Source of the DNA: Mansonella perstans | Lineage: Eukaryota > Nematoda > Chromadorea > Rhabditida > Onchocercidae | Length of the DNA: 64,000 bases | Reading direction: 5' to 3' | Assembly (NCBI GenBank): GCA_037074765.1 | Contig: JBAMDO010000018.1 | Span: 388,695-452,694 of the forward strand | In this document: positions 25,283 through 37,332 of the stretch, piece after piece | How the letters are laid out: the number at the start of each line of letters is the position of its first letter | How positions within the stretch are numbered: the stretch's first letter is position 1 | Translations under genes and position numbers: made by a program | The notes under the pieces: model-generated | Seen by the model: the letters and a program-made list of their open reading frames with translations, nothing else | Database searches by the model: none | Told to the model about the DNA's origin: nothing

Positions 25283-26407
25283 TCTGTTCCAAAACTTCCA
25301 ATCAAGAAAGGATTAATTTTGTCGATTCTTTTTTTTTAAATTTCGTCAAGCTAATATTTTATTAAAGTTACATAATACACGTACACCACTGCAAAGCAAA
25401 ATTTCGGAATTTTAGATATAAGTACTTCGCATAAATAAATGGACTAAATTAATTTTAACATCATTAACTTTAACATAGTTAGCACTAACTTTCTATAATA
25501 TACATCTAAACATATCACTCTCTGCTACCTTGCCTTACTAGTCACCTTACTACTTTGCCTTATTGTTTTATCCCTTACTAATGTTTTCTTTTTCAATAAT
25601 CTTTGTTTTTTATTACGAAGATTTTCTTGACTCTTAACATTTTTGAATGAATGTGAAATTTTTTCTTTTTTTTTTTTGTTGATAAAAGTAGTAGTAATTA
25701 CTGCTGAAGCAATGAATTTTTCTTTTTTTCTTTGTTTAACAAATTCAATTAAAGAATAATTTTAAGTTTTCAGAAAAAAATAAATTTTGGATGAAATTTG
25801 AGTCGAATGTAAAAAAATTTTAGACAATCAGTGAATCATGTGAGTTACACGAATATCAATTTTAAGCAATCAGTGAATCACATGAGTTACACACGGATAT
25901 TAATTTTAGGAATGAATGAACCACGTGAGTTATATGGATATTAATCATTATGACAACTTATAACAAGTATTATTTTCATTAAATCAGAGAATAAGAATGA
26001 ACTGTATTATCATGTAATTCAATCATCTATCTCTTTTAAAATGTTAATAAAAAATAAAAAAACATTCGTTGATTTAATGATGTCTGCAGTAATGATAGTT
26101 AGAATAAAAATAAAACATGTTACCTATTAGTGTAAAATCATTTATTTAAAAAAAAACTACAAAATCTAAGAATATCAAAAAAGAACCCATTTATAAATCT
26201 TCGATAGTGTACTTTAAAAATATACTTACGCTGTCAACTTCAATCAAAAAATCCGTTCCATACTCGATTGAATAATAAAAGAAATCTTTTTATTTTTCTC
26301 CTTCGTTGCATTTCACAAAGAAGTTGACTTTAAATAGAAAAGAAATATAAAACAAAGTTTGTTTTCAACATAATGCTTCAACATATTACGAACATTTTTT
26401 CAGAAAT

Positions 26408-26497
26408 TATGGATAATCCTTCTTAAGTATGGATAATCAGTACTATGGATAATCAGAACAAAATCACAAACTATGGATAATCAGAACAAAATCACAT
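26408..26497. repeat. Short tandem array (TATGGATAATCAG units)
   Basis: TATGGATAATC recurs four times. The last two full units are about 33 bp and share AATCAGAACAAAATCAC. The left duplication copy near 22,955-22,985 has only one such unit, so the array probably expanded after duplication. Confidence 0.8.
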
Positions 26498-26897
26498 GCT
26501 ACTCTTTTACACTATTAAAATTACAAACAAGTTTAAATGCATAAACTTATTTTCAACACAGTTCTGAATTATGGAAGTCAGCAGAAACGAATCTGATTAC
26601 AAATTCTCTAAACTTCGTCTAAGCTATCCTGAAACAGGTACACAATTATATAAAAATAAACAATTCCAGATAACAAGTTTGGATTTGAAGAAATCCAAGT
26701 TGCTTTATTTTTCGGATTATATTTATCATAACATGAAAGGAAGAAAAATGCACCATAAAATTCAACGTTATTTTCTCCCTATAGAAATCGCCAAGATGAA
26801 TGATAAGTGATCTCTTTGCATATAAGTGTTAACAAAACAAGCACAATGAATAATAATCCACATGTCGGAAAAGAATAATAATTCGAAAACTTTCTAA

Positions 26898-29109
26898 TTA
26901 ATACATATGCTCGGCGTTATTATTTCGTGGCATCTTGATTTTCTCGAAATTTTTCGTAATCATATCGTGTAATGTGGCAAAGTGATTGCGCATTTCGGTT
27001 AGTACAAGACGAATATTGATGAACTGCTTCTCATCCATATCCAGAATCGCTCGACGATAATCTTCCTGAACAAAATTTATGGGAAACATAAGATCGAACA
27101 CAGCAAATACATTTTTGATAGCTAATATATTATTATACATAATACATACACTGCCGTTGCAAAGTAAAATTTTGGAATTTTATATATAAACACTTAGGCA
27201 CAACTTACAACATGTGGATATTTGGCCACTTTAGTTACCAAACGAGCACGGCTAACGAAATATCGAGACATCTGATCAAGAAATGATGCTGCTTCACCCT
27301 CTACAGTACGTACCTGAAAAAGCCCAAATTCCAATTATGTCTAAGTTTCATATTTCTTTCGACATATTTCATACCTTATAGATTCAGCAGCAAAATTCAA
27401 AATTTATTTCATAATACAGTGAACAATAAGAAATTGAAAAAAAGTATGTTGAATTTAAGAAATTAAAATTCTAAGCAAAATAACCTCACTGAGAGTTTCT
27501 TCTTGTATGGATACCCCAAAGTTGTTGCCATCTTCAATACGTGGAATCAAAAACAAGATCCACATTTTCACCTAAAAAATGTTAATTAGTTTAGAATTTT
27601 CGTGTTTAATATTGCTTGCTTATAGAATAGAGAAATACAAATCTACGTAAATCTAAAATAAACCTTGTTGACCGCTTCAACCGAATCACGAAGTAAAGGA
27701 CGTGTGATATCGGTAAGATTAGCAAGTTTTTTGTTACATTTAACGGTTCCATTTATGAAACCGTAGACTGACGTACCTGAAAACATATATTCACTTATCA
27801 AGTAGTTAACCATAAATGTACAGTGATCGCCAATTCTGGACAATACATTTCAACATTAATTTTAAAAATCAATGATTTTAGTGAGATGTTAAACAAAAGA
27901 ACTGCTTTGACAACCAGCATCACTATCGTCATTCCGAAAATGTTGAACAATTAGGCCAAGTAAACCTATTATAAAATTATTGCTTACTAGCCAACTGTAT
28001 TGAACGACAGTCAATCCAGATAATCCTACTGTAATTTTAAATGGTATAGGAAATCTCCAAAAAAACTGAATTCATTATATGCAGCAGTCGGCACCGAAAG
28101 TTGTATTAACAATGACTGAACTAATGAAACATATGAAATACAAGTAAAAGATAACCATAAAATGGTTGGATACTAGCATGATCAATTTTTCGTTTCTTCT
28201 TCAGAATCCCATCATCATTTTTATGTTCAGCTGAATTTCCATCGTTCTGCAACTTTAATAAATCCAATAAAATCCAGAAAGAAAGGTTTAGCAACAAAGA
28301 ACAACAACAATATCAAGTTCAAGAATTACTGCATATTCGATTAGTTGTTCCGAGTATGGGATTCCTAAGTCAATATTCGGTAAAAGTTCTGGCAATCGCT
28401 CATAGGAGAACCGCTCGTCCTAAAAAAAAATAATTAAAATAAATTGACAAGTTAAATAAATAATAACGAATGAGTGTTTGCCAAATATTAAATAATAAAA
28501 AAAAACGAAACATTTGTTTAGTAAATAAAACCAAATGATTGTCCAGCATCTGCAAGAGACAATAAATGAGCAAGTATGCCTTCACGAAAAACTATTTCGA
28601 ATCCTACAAATTTAATGCAGAAAGAACAAATTAAAAAAAAAATCAAAAACAAACCAACCTCAAGTAGATTATTGAATTCGAGAACCTTCTTCGGAAATTC
28701 TTCCAATACTATTTTTTCCGCTTGTTTCATCAAATTCTCTTTATATGCATCAAGCTGAAATTAAGGATAACTATCCATCCCTTCAGAAGACATTGGAAAT
28801 CTGAAACGTTTATTTACCCTCCCCTTATTATTTCTCATTTTTCATAGAAGTGAAGCTGAGTGTTTCGCCCATTTCTGCAAATCCACTACAGATAAATTTG
28901 TGTGATAATTATTCGCTAAATATGCATTTCAACTGCATTTCACATTATGTCAAAAACTTTCTGGTGGTGATGGCAAATTTCAATTCGATATTTTTAAAAA
29001 TTTTTCAATTCCATCGTGTCGCAAAATCTATTATTTTACCGATCCAATGTGTAATATTCAAACTTACGCCACGTTCAGCTGCACTCTTCTTTTTTTCAGG
29101 TAACATCAT
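26898..29109 (-). CDS. PSME3: Proteasome activator complex subunit 3 (PA28 gamma / REG gamma), 257 aa
   Basis: Exons: 29068-29109, 28659-28754, 28330-28419, 28174-28246, 27664-27776, 27485-27571, 27209-27313, 26898-27065 (774 nt, phases agree). PA28 gamma forms a heptameric ring that caps the 20S proteasome in the nucleus and stimulates ATP- and ubiquitin-independent peptide or protein degradation. Family marks: EEFPKKVLEFNNLLE in helix 1; a basic KKKRK at residues 92-96, where the family has a nuclear signal; the activation-loop motif IPRIEDGNNFGVSIQEE (residues 147-163); EAASFLDQMSRYF; HVEDYRRAILDMDEKQ; and the C-terminus AEHMY, which enters the 20S pocket. Length matches the family. The first exon (MMLPEKKKSAAERG) is the least certain part: it rests on a GTAAGT donor, correct phase and an ATTTTTAG acceptor 12 nt upstream of the ATG. 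The last exon has a pseudogene copy at 23.4 kb. Confidence 0.93.
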
Positions 29110-29120
29110 GCAGCATAGGC

Positions 29121-29122
29121 CT
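29121..29122 (-). promoter_or_regulatory. Candidate spliced-leader acceptor for PSME3
   Basis: On the minus strand ACGCAATTTTTAG ends here, 12 nt before the paired ATGs of PSME3 exon 1. No further upstream exon is needed, so it is a plausible trans-splice acceptor. It is an inference and could also be a cis acceptor of a 5' UTR exon. Confidence 0.4.
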
Positions 29123-29778
29123 AAAAATTGCGTAAAAAATTTTAAATCTAATATAACAAATGGAAATAACGCGCAACATAAAACCTAAAGAATGGAGAAT
29201 GAACTAAAGAATCGAACTTTTTCTCCCAAGCATATTCGCTCTCTACAAAACCACTTACAAATACGGAAATTACAATTCTAAAAAGAAAAACCATCGAAAT
29301 TACAAATGCAACGAAGACAAACTGTAACATTTGGTCCACCAACCAAGTGTGAACGGATAGATAAAGAGATCAAGATTTTAGAATATTTATTGCAGATAAA
29401 AAGATCAACAAAAGATTTTCGAATATTTATTACAGTTTTTATCTCATAATACTATGCCAAATTTCAAGTGTACTATATTTACCTTCTAATATTGAGCTCA
29501 AATCAAAAACTATCCTGAGAATGTCCCACTTTATTTATTTGGAAAAAGAACAATGGAAAATTACATGCTATGAATTCAGCAAATGCACATGTCGAAATGA
29601 ACCTTAGTAGCCAAAACAAAACAAATTAAAGAAAACAAAATAAATATACATTTAAAATAGATCAAATTATCACGACAGTCTCATCACCACATAATACAAT
29701 ATAATTGTAACTCCCCTCGCACAACATCTAATCCAAACTGTTAAAAGAAAAAAATTAACTGAATGCTAATAGCAATGA
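29123..29778. other. MITD1-PSME3 intergenic spacer
   Basis: About 650 bases between the MITD1 stop and the PSME3 acceptor, both genes on the minus strand. The interval is AT-rich with no ORF that joins into a protein. The spacing is longer than a classical nematode operon gap, so co-transcription is possible but unsupported. Confidence 0.5.
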
Positions 29779-31219
29779 CTAATGCTGTTTGAATTTAAAA
29801 ATATCGACGCTTGTCTCGTGACATTTCCTTAGATTCAAATCACAAGAGCCAATTTCACAATATCCTACACTTTGGAAATAATTTAATCCGCGTCCAATTT
29901 TTATCATCCAACCATTGTTGAACCTAAAAACAAACTGCCAATCTTTAGCAACATATTAATGCACGAAAAATTAAAAAAACAACTAGTGTGGTGCTTTTCA
30001 TCAGAAAATATGCTTTTCAAATAAAACTTGCCTGATTTCTCGATCATGAAAATTGTCATCATAACAAATGTCTAATTCGATATCACGGCATGCCAAACTA
30101 CCTTTCAACTGTTGCAATAAGCCTTCTGCTTTGGCATCATAATGTGTCCACAAGCGTATCGTTTTTAGGTTTGGTGCATGAACAACGAATAATTCGCAAA
30201 ATCGTACGAAATTCAAAACCTTAATTAAGCATTCAACTTTTTTATATAAAGATGCTTCTGTTCCTTAACTGATAATGAAACTGATTCAAACTTGATTTAC
30301 TTCCTACCTGTCTTCTCTGCGTAAATCTTTTTAAACATACTTGATAAGGCAGTATAATGTAGGCATCTCGAACATTAATTTCTGTTAGATCATTGTCAAA
30401 GCATGGTTTGAAAATCTTTTCATATCCAAAACCAGTCTAAAGAACAGCAACCATGTTCATAGAATTAAATAAAAAATTTACGATCCAACAAATACGGCAT
30501 CCTTTCCATCATCCCAGAAAAAGTAACTTCAATCTTCAAATGAGTTGACATTAAAATATATGCTCTAAATAGAATATGAATACGCAAATTTTACGTAATA
30601 TTAACTATGAATGAGCAAAGCATAAATTTTGCGTTTTGACTGCTGTAAACTAAAATTTCAGTGACATTTCTGAAAAACTTGACAGCGTCTACAAATAAAA
30701 ATAATAAGAAATTTTGCTTAGTTAACGCATTTATGCGCAAAATTAAGCATACATCGTTGTGCATGATATGTATTTGCTGCACTGAGAGTATTTCTGGTTT
30801 CGCATGTCCCTTCAGTATCTCTGCTCTAGCCAAATATTTCGAAATTTTCTCCCGCAGAGCTTCTTTGGCAGTTTCAGCGGTATCATCACCTGAAGCATAC
30901 GACACCACCTGAGCTTTTTATTAAATGTACTAGTTGATAATATTAAAGTGTTTCGTTTTACAAATATCAATGAAGTTTTTTAAAAACCAAGATTAATTAT
31001 GAAGTTCTACTTAACTGTACTGCATTCCTTCCAGAAATCAAAAAGCAATTTTAAATTCAGTCAACCTATAAATGAGAAAGAAAACTAACATGACATAGCC
31101 TCGAGTAATAAAGTGATACCCTCTACATAATTCTCCACCGCTTCATCTTTTTTGTTGTCTCGGTCGAGAGCTACCGCTTTTTGTAAAATTGGCTTACTTT
31201 TTTCAATAAAAGATTGCAT
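29779..31219 (-). CDS. MITD1: MIT domain-containing protein 1 (ESCRT-III-associated, abscission), 239 aa
   Basis: Exons: 31090-31219, 30753-30913, 30341-30436, 30032-30219, 29779-29923 (720 nt). Residues 1-75 or so form an MIT domain ([20 protein letters not shown], then [15 protein letters not shown]), which binds ESCRT-III tails. The rest is the MITD1-type C-terminal phospholipase D-like membrane-binding domain: [38 protein letters not shown] and the ending [15 protein letters not shown]. In animals the protein helps stabilise the midbody before abscission. Intron 4 must use a GC donor (AG|GCAAGT) to give REIRFNNGW; the nearby GT breaks the frame. The exon 1-2 junction (T|GTTAGT to AAAAAG|CTCAG) is phase-correct but uses a weak acceptor. 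Start choice: MQSF is the first Met in the frame; an open frame continues a little upstream without a Met. Confidence 0.92.
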
Positions 31220-32917
31220 GACCAATTCTGTCAACTTCCATTTGTTGCTCCTTCAAATATAAAAAGTAGAAATTTTATTTAGTTACTGCAAAACTAACAC
31301 AAACGATAGAACGAAAGGTATATCTAAAATCTTATCCATCAAATATATGACATGAGACACGCGATAAGCATACAATTTAGAAATTCAAGAAGAAAAAGGT
31401 ACGGAAATTTGTGTTCTAAATCTCAACAGAGTTTGTGAGAATATTCATGTAAATGAAAATATTCACTTATACTACAAGCTTCATTCTGGATAAACAAGTA
31501 ATTTGAAGAATTCTTCTATAATAATTTTAAAAAAATTACTGGTTATTGTTATCGCTGCATTCTCTGCAACATTGTTTTACACAATTCTTAGCGATCCTTC
31601 CTGTCTCTTCAGTTGCTATATTTTCTATATAAATATATAATCATAATCGTTCTACATGCAAAACATTACTGAATTATTGTGATAGTATGCTATTTTGCAG
31701 GTCCTAGCATGTTTTATCACTTTTCTAAAATCTTTGTTGTTTTTATCACTCTTCTATAATGCTTGTTATTTTTGTCACTCTTCTAAAATGCTTGTTATTT
31801 TTACCACACTATTTCTTTTTGTTTTTATCACTCTTCTAAAATCCTTGTTTTTATCACTCTTCTAAAATGTTTGGTAAAACAACAAGAATTTTATCACTCT
31901 TCTAAAATCCTTATCACTTTTCTAAAATTCTTGTCTTAATCTACATATTATTCAACTTATCTGAATACGACGAATTTTCTATTATGTATGATTAGTAAAT
32001 GCTTATTTAAGAAAACATATTCAAGCAAAGAAATGAAATATGTAATACAGTATTTCAATGATAATATGAGTCACCTGACTTCTTAGTTTCTAATCACACG
32101 TACTCACGTGTACCTATCCCCAACCTTATAATATTTATTATTTACATATCACTAATTTCTCATGTATAAATGAATTTCAGTACAAGAAATCGTGGTACCA
32201 AAGCTTCAAACCTTAAATCTTAAATTAAGCCTTAAACCTAGCAATTCGTCTAAAATAACCGCCAGCAATTGAAGTCTCATTATGTAACTTCAAGAATCAC
32301 CCCAGCTGAAACATTTTGAAAACAATTATCCTGAACACTTCCAAATCTTACAAATCTGATAAGTCAATGAAGACTAATTACTTGAACTTAAGAATAATTT
32401 AGTGATAATTCTTATGTTATTAATAATTATCTTTTTAGCAGATTTCAATTTTAGAAATAAGAATTGCAGTTTGTTTAAAAAAAAAAAGTTGACATCATGT
32501 CAGTTACAGTCATTTAATTAGTTTGAACTATTTTTTTAGTTTTTTGAAAAATTCGCCGATGAATAAAATTTATGAAATTCCCAATAAATATTTCTTTCAA
32601 CAGTGTCCTTTCCTGTTTGCTCTTTTTCTGCACTTCTCTCTGTTTTGCTTCCCCTATCGCTTTTACATACAAACTTTGAATTCTATTTACTATCCTATAC
32701 TGCCATTGCCTTTTAGCTTGCTTGCTCTTAAAAGAACAAGTTTTTTTGTTGAAATTTAAAACAGACATTAAATTTCGATTTGTTATTAATTGTGGAATGA
32801 GATTCCAATATTCACTTGTTTTAACAATTTCAGTTCATAATTGATTAGCTTCCAGTTGAATCTTCACCATGACAACCTAGCGACAGTATTATGTGATACT
32901 CTCTCATTTGAACTATT
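31220..32917. other. Intergenic between divergent MITD1 and the Cys-rich gene
   Basis: Shared upstream region of two genes transcribed in opposite directions. It contains the minisatellite at 31,711-31,935. Overlapping open frames on both strands at 32,514-32,768 look like chance, as they are low in complexity and have no splice partners. Confidence 0.5.
31711..31935. repeat. Minisatellite, about 7-8 copies of a 25-31-bp unit
   Basis: The core TATCACTCTTCTAAAAT recurs with variants (TATCACTTTTCTAAAAT, GTCACTCTTCTAAAAT), followed by CCTTG, GCTTG or CTTTG and a T-run. Copies are unevenly spaced and one is degenerate (ACCACACTATTTC). It lies about 500 bp upstream of the MITD1 start codon. Confidence 0.9.
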
Positions 32918-35900
32918 ATGATAAATCAATTCCATTACGGTATTCTGTCAATTCTTATCTACAGGTCATCTACAAGTATCCTCGATTTCCCGAGTGAAAA
33001 CATCCGTAGGTAAGAGCTAAATGATAACATTTATCAGAATATTCTCTGATGTTTTACATTTCAAAATTTTGACTTTTGTTTGAAATGAATTCAAATTATC
33101 GAAATGATTTTTCTCAAATGCTTCTCTTACTGAACAATTTATTTTTTAATTATTATTTCTGATAAAAATACCCAAACTTCTGGAATATTCATCTAATTAT
33201 TGCATAAAAAATGTTAAATACTTGAAATAATTCTTATTTTTTACATATTCATTACAGATTTCCCCCGCTCGATGTTATCGGTGGTTATCCAAGTTTTCTC
33301 GAAGCAGTTTATGTGGACTCTAACGATCTCGTCGTGAATCGCATTAGGCCAGAATTCAATCGATTTGCTCCATTTTCAACACTTCTTCACTTTAATTTCA
33401 AGTAAACTTTTGATGTTTAATTGTTGAACAAAGTATCAAATTTGAAAGTGATGAGCTATTTTTTAATTTTTCCAATTTAAACTGAATTATTCTTGCGTTT
33501 TTCCTTTTTTGATTTAGATATTTATTGTGTCTGTTTGTTCATATCGGATTTTAGAACCAAGGAATTTTAATTTTTGATAAAACCACCACTAAGTTTTTTG
33601 ACTTACAATCGAAAGTTAATGAGGTGTTTTTGTAGTAAATAAAGATAAAAAAGATTTGTTGGCAAGATGAAATGGAAAAGAATTAGTATTTTTTCTTTTC
33701 AGAAGTGTTGATTGCTCGAATTCAACTTCTATCAGTTCGGAATGTGAAATAATATGCCTAAAGTATGGTTTTTTTATTAGTCAACCTAAAAGTTAATTTT
33801 CTGTCTCTTCAATCTCTAAACATCGAAATTTCACAATGAACTTGTTTTCGAGACTTATTTTCTTCTATACCTTAATTTTTATCACCTGATTTCACTGTAC
33901 GTTAATTACCTGCCTGATATTTCTCTTATCTGCAATTTTTCGAACATTGGCAGAGGTAACGTATGTATGACATTAAATGCATGGCATTTATAAAGTACAT
34001 TTCATCTTCAGTGCGATGTAATAGGTACATACAAATACAAACAGTATAATTCACATAACTGCAAGGTTATACAAGTTAACCTTGCTGTAACTGTTTGGAA
34101 TGGATTTCGCCAATGTACATGATGTATTAATTTCAGAAATGATCCAAACTGTACGATAAACCAGCAAGCTGTAAGTTATAGTTGTGTTGATTTTTCTTTG
34201 CATTAAAACTTTCCAAAATTCAGTGCAACTTATTACTGAGAAAGTCATTTCTCGATTGTGACACATTCGCTTAAGTATTTAAAGTTAATTCATCGTTAGC
34301 TTTTGCTGCATTACATCATTCTTGTAATTTAGAAATTGAGATACATTAATAATCTGTGGTTTGTTTCTAAGGTGAAGCGATAATTTCTTACAGACAGCAA
34401 AAATGATCGAAAAGCGAACTACCAGCGGTTATAATTACGGTAATGAGGTACGTACCAATGGTCAAGTTTCACTATTAAGATCAGGTAAATTCATCCATTT
34501 TAGATCTTTCTGATTTTTTCAACCAAATTTGGATAATAAATTTTAATGATAATTTCCTTTAGAATGTAAACTAGCGTTTATTTTATGGTTCTTTTGTAAC
34601 CTTCCTTGAGTTCTTCATAAGCAATTTTGCAGTAATTTTCCAGCAATTATTGATAAAAAAAATAACTGTAATTTAGACACTAGTGGGCTTTGCACGCATT
34701 TTTACAAACAACCAATTATGTACAAAGTAAATTATACGGCTGGCTGTCGATGGTATTTCCATGAAGAAAAGGTTGCATTTTTGTTATTTTGAAGATAGCA
34801 TATTAAATTAGTACTAATACCTTCGATATTTCATAGTTTTCAAAAAAAAAAAAAAAGAAAGAAAAAACGCAATTCCAGGGTTGTGATGTCAATGAACTTG
34901 TAAAATTTCTTTCGAATCAGATAAATGGTACTGAAGCATGTGATGAGATGGGCAATCAGTGCGTCGTGCCAATCTTAAGGTGAGGAAAAACTGATTATTT
35001 ATTAATCCCATAGCAATAATCAGTTATCTAATTATTTTGTTCTACATATCCTCTCAAACATGTTCAATTGAAATATCTTAAAGAGTTCTAAAGGTGATAG
35101 CGACTAAACTTCTGTCTCAGAAGTTTCAAGTGAAAATAATGTTGTGTTAACACACAAAAAATAACTCTTTTATTTGGGGATTTAATTTTGTATGAGATTT
35201 CAGAGATATAGATATTGCATCAAGCGATAAAAAATGTGATAATTACTCTGTAATGAGTGTCCGTTTAGCTACTCAACAGGGATCGATTCTGGGAATGTTA
35301 ATTGAGTAAGTTGCTTCTTTATTTAAAAAGGTATGTTAGACTGTAAACCAATCCCTTTTAGAATGTTACTGAACGACGAATTCCTCACAATGAAATATAA
35401 TTAGCCTTTTTCAGTAGTGATTTTAAGCCATTATGAGTTTTTAAATGAACTTCGGCTTGTTCCAATATCATTCTTGCAAAAATTTCGGTCGAAGGCATTT
35501 AATATTTTTTCCTCGTTTGATCTAATTGCTTCATTTTCATTGCTGTATCGACCACTGTTCTGTTCAAGTTACTTAAAAACTGTTTTTCATTATTCAAGTG
35601 ATCTTTTCTTTTTGACTCAGTTGAATTTTTGCCTCTATTACGTTAACAAATAGGAATAATAGAATTTGTGTCAAAGATAGAATGCGAATAATTTATATTT
35701 AAGTACAGAAATTTGTCATGGTTTTTCAATGATAAACAAACTTTATGTTCTCAATTCCCGACGGACTTTTAAGAGTAAAAAGAATATCAAAAAACTTTCC
35801 TTTCCTGAAAATAATCCTTTATTTAAAATTATCTTCATGAAATTTATAGATTTCTACCATCTTCGAACAAGTGCCGTGAGAGCTACTGCATTTTGACGAC

Positions 35901-36369
35901 AAAAATATCTTTCCAGGAAGTTACGCAACAATTCTTGGACAAAATGAAAATGTCCAGGTAATCAACATATCAAAAATAAAAATGCCTATATTAATATAGT
36001 GATATAGTGAAGTGTTGACACTTGTTCTGAAAACAGAAGATGTCATAAATACACTCTCGCCTTATTTTTAGCGCAGTGTAAAATCCATTCCAGTATTTCA
36101 GTTTGAAATTTCTCAAAAGTTATCATGGTTTTAGAATTTATTGTGACTGTGAACTATATTTAAAGATTGAAATTTAGAACTGAAGAATGAATAACAAATT
36201 CCATTTTTGTAGATATGAAAACAGTGAAGGTCGCTTCCGCTGTCCATCCGAAGTAACATGTCCAGCAGAATTATTTTATTTTTTTAATACCTTTGATCTG
36301 CGTGAATTTTCAGCGCAATTTTTTGTTTTGATACCGCTCCTTATATTACTCTTATTTTATGTATCATAG
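32918..36369 (+). CDS. Unrecognised Cys-rich protein with C-terminal membrane segment (327 aa, 10 exons)
   Basis: Exons: 32918-33009, 33258-33401, 33703-33762, 34137-34170, 34394-34484, 34677-34771, 34879-34979, 35204-35305, 35850-35957, 36213-36369 (984 nt). All nine junctions have GT-AG borders and matching phase, strong evidence of a real gene. I do not recognise the family. Visible features: about 13 cysteines from residue 80 on, many with extracellular-like spacing (VDCSNST, CEIICL, NDPNCT, TSGLCT, AGCRWYF, KGCDVN, TEACDE, GNQCVV); candidate N-glycosylation sites NST, NCT, NYT and NGT; and a C-terminal hydrophobic run (FFVLIPLLILLLFYVS) ending the protein, fitting a tail anchor or a GPI-attachment signal. 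The start (MINQFHYGILSILIY) has only a weak signal-peptide look. A CTACAG acceptor inside exon 1 leaves room for a different upstream exon. Confidence 0.75.
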
Positions 36370-36745
36370 AAAAATATTAAGCCTACATTTGAAATTTGTC
36401 CCTCATATTATTGCTGACGAATGTAAATATGTGTTTATGATGATGATCCATAAAAAGTATATAATTCAAAAATACTTAAACATACAATTTGCCTTTCCCT
36501 CGAAAAATGATTTGATAATTTTAAGACAAGAATAAATGTGAAAATGATTATTTCCGTCAAATTGGATGAATGCACTTGCAGCTAGGTTCTTAATCTAAAA
36601 TCATTTTCTTTTATCAACGATAATGCTTATTTTACTTTATAGAAACATTTTATTTTACTAAATCGAAAATAAAAAGCAACAAATGTAAATTTCTCATGGA
36701 TTATAATACAGTTGTTTACAATACCTTCCTTTTCATCAACATATT

Positions 36746-37328
36746 TCATTTCGATTTTTCTTTTATGCCATTATCTGCTGTAGTATTTGTTCGATTTATC
36801 CGTGTATTTTTATTCTTTTTCTGTGCTTTTCGACGTTGATCACGAGCAAACTGGAAAAAAAAAGACGAGGAAAATGACGAAGATTAAATATCTCTTAATA
36901 TCATTAATTTTAGAAATTTTATTATGAACATTTGTATTTCATTCGTAAACAATACAGCTATTGTATAATTATCATTCTTTTTTATCAATTTATTTTGCAA
37001 TGAATTCAATGGCTGCTATGAATTTTTAAAATTGGCCAAAATTGGCCAATTTGGCTGCTATAAAGTATTTCTTTTCGAAAACAATCAACATTTCTAAATT
37101 GTGCTTTTATTATGAGAAGTTAGTTATATTACAGAACTTATCTTACTTTTCAATGAATAATATCAAAAAAAAAAATTAAACCCTTTTAATTCCTAAACGT
37201 ATTGTGTTCCATTTTGATTTTATTTGTTCCATTGTTTGAGTTCGACGAAAACTTTTAGCTTGTTTAGCAATTCGATTATCTGTTTCATCGATAAAAAATT
37301 CTACTTTAAAATTCTCATTCGTATCCAT
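36746..37328 (-). CDS. Unrecognised small basic protein (83 aa, 2 exons)
   Basis: Exons 37182-37328 and 36746-36850. They join in phase 0 across an AGG|GTTTAA donor and a TTTTCCAG acceptor. The protein begins MDTNENFKVEFFIDETDNRI, continues with a basic, probably helical middle (QAKSFRRTQTMEQIKSKW) and ends in a Lys/Arg/Asn-rich tail (RDQRRKAQKKNKNTRINR). No signal peptide or membrane segment is seen; the charge suggests a nuclear or nucleolar or RNA-binding role, but this is only inference. A TTCCACAG acceptor lies one base before the ATG, as expected for trans-splicing. The next gene, UBE2F, is divergent and about 1.2 kb away. Confidence 0.62.
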
Positions 37329-37329
37329 T

Positions 37330-37332
37330 CTG
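37330..37332 (-). promoter_or_regulatory. Candidate spliced-leader acceptor for the 83-aa gene
   Basis: Minus-strand TTTCTTTTCCACAG ends one base before the start codon, a strong nematode acceptor with no preceding coding exon found. Confidence 0.5.

Larger units (their letters stand above)
24841..26897. other. Non-coding: right copy of the segmental duplication and PSME3 3' flank
   Basis: Apart from the orphan frame at 25,067-25,282, nothing coding was found. From about 25,910 the sequence is the right copy of the 1.1-kb duplication leading into the PSME3 stop codon. A short tandem array built on CTATGGATAATCAGAAC lies at about 26,408-26,497. Confidence 0.6.

Noticed and set aside
28850..29188. 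112-codon plus-strand open frame
   Set aside because: Antisense to PSME3 exon 1 and its intron; no splice signals and a mixed composition.
29148..29342. Minus-strand 64-codon hydrophobic frame upstream of PSME3
   Set aside because: Considered as a PSME3 N-terminal exon, but it does not resemble the family and lacks a phase-correct donor; the 29,068-29,109 exon fits better.
32514..32768. Overlapping open frames on both strands
   Set aside because: Mirror frames of one low-complexity stretch; neither joins to other exons.
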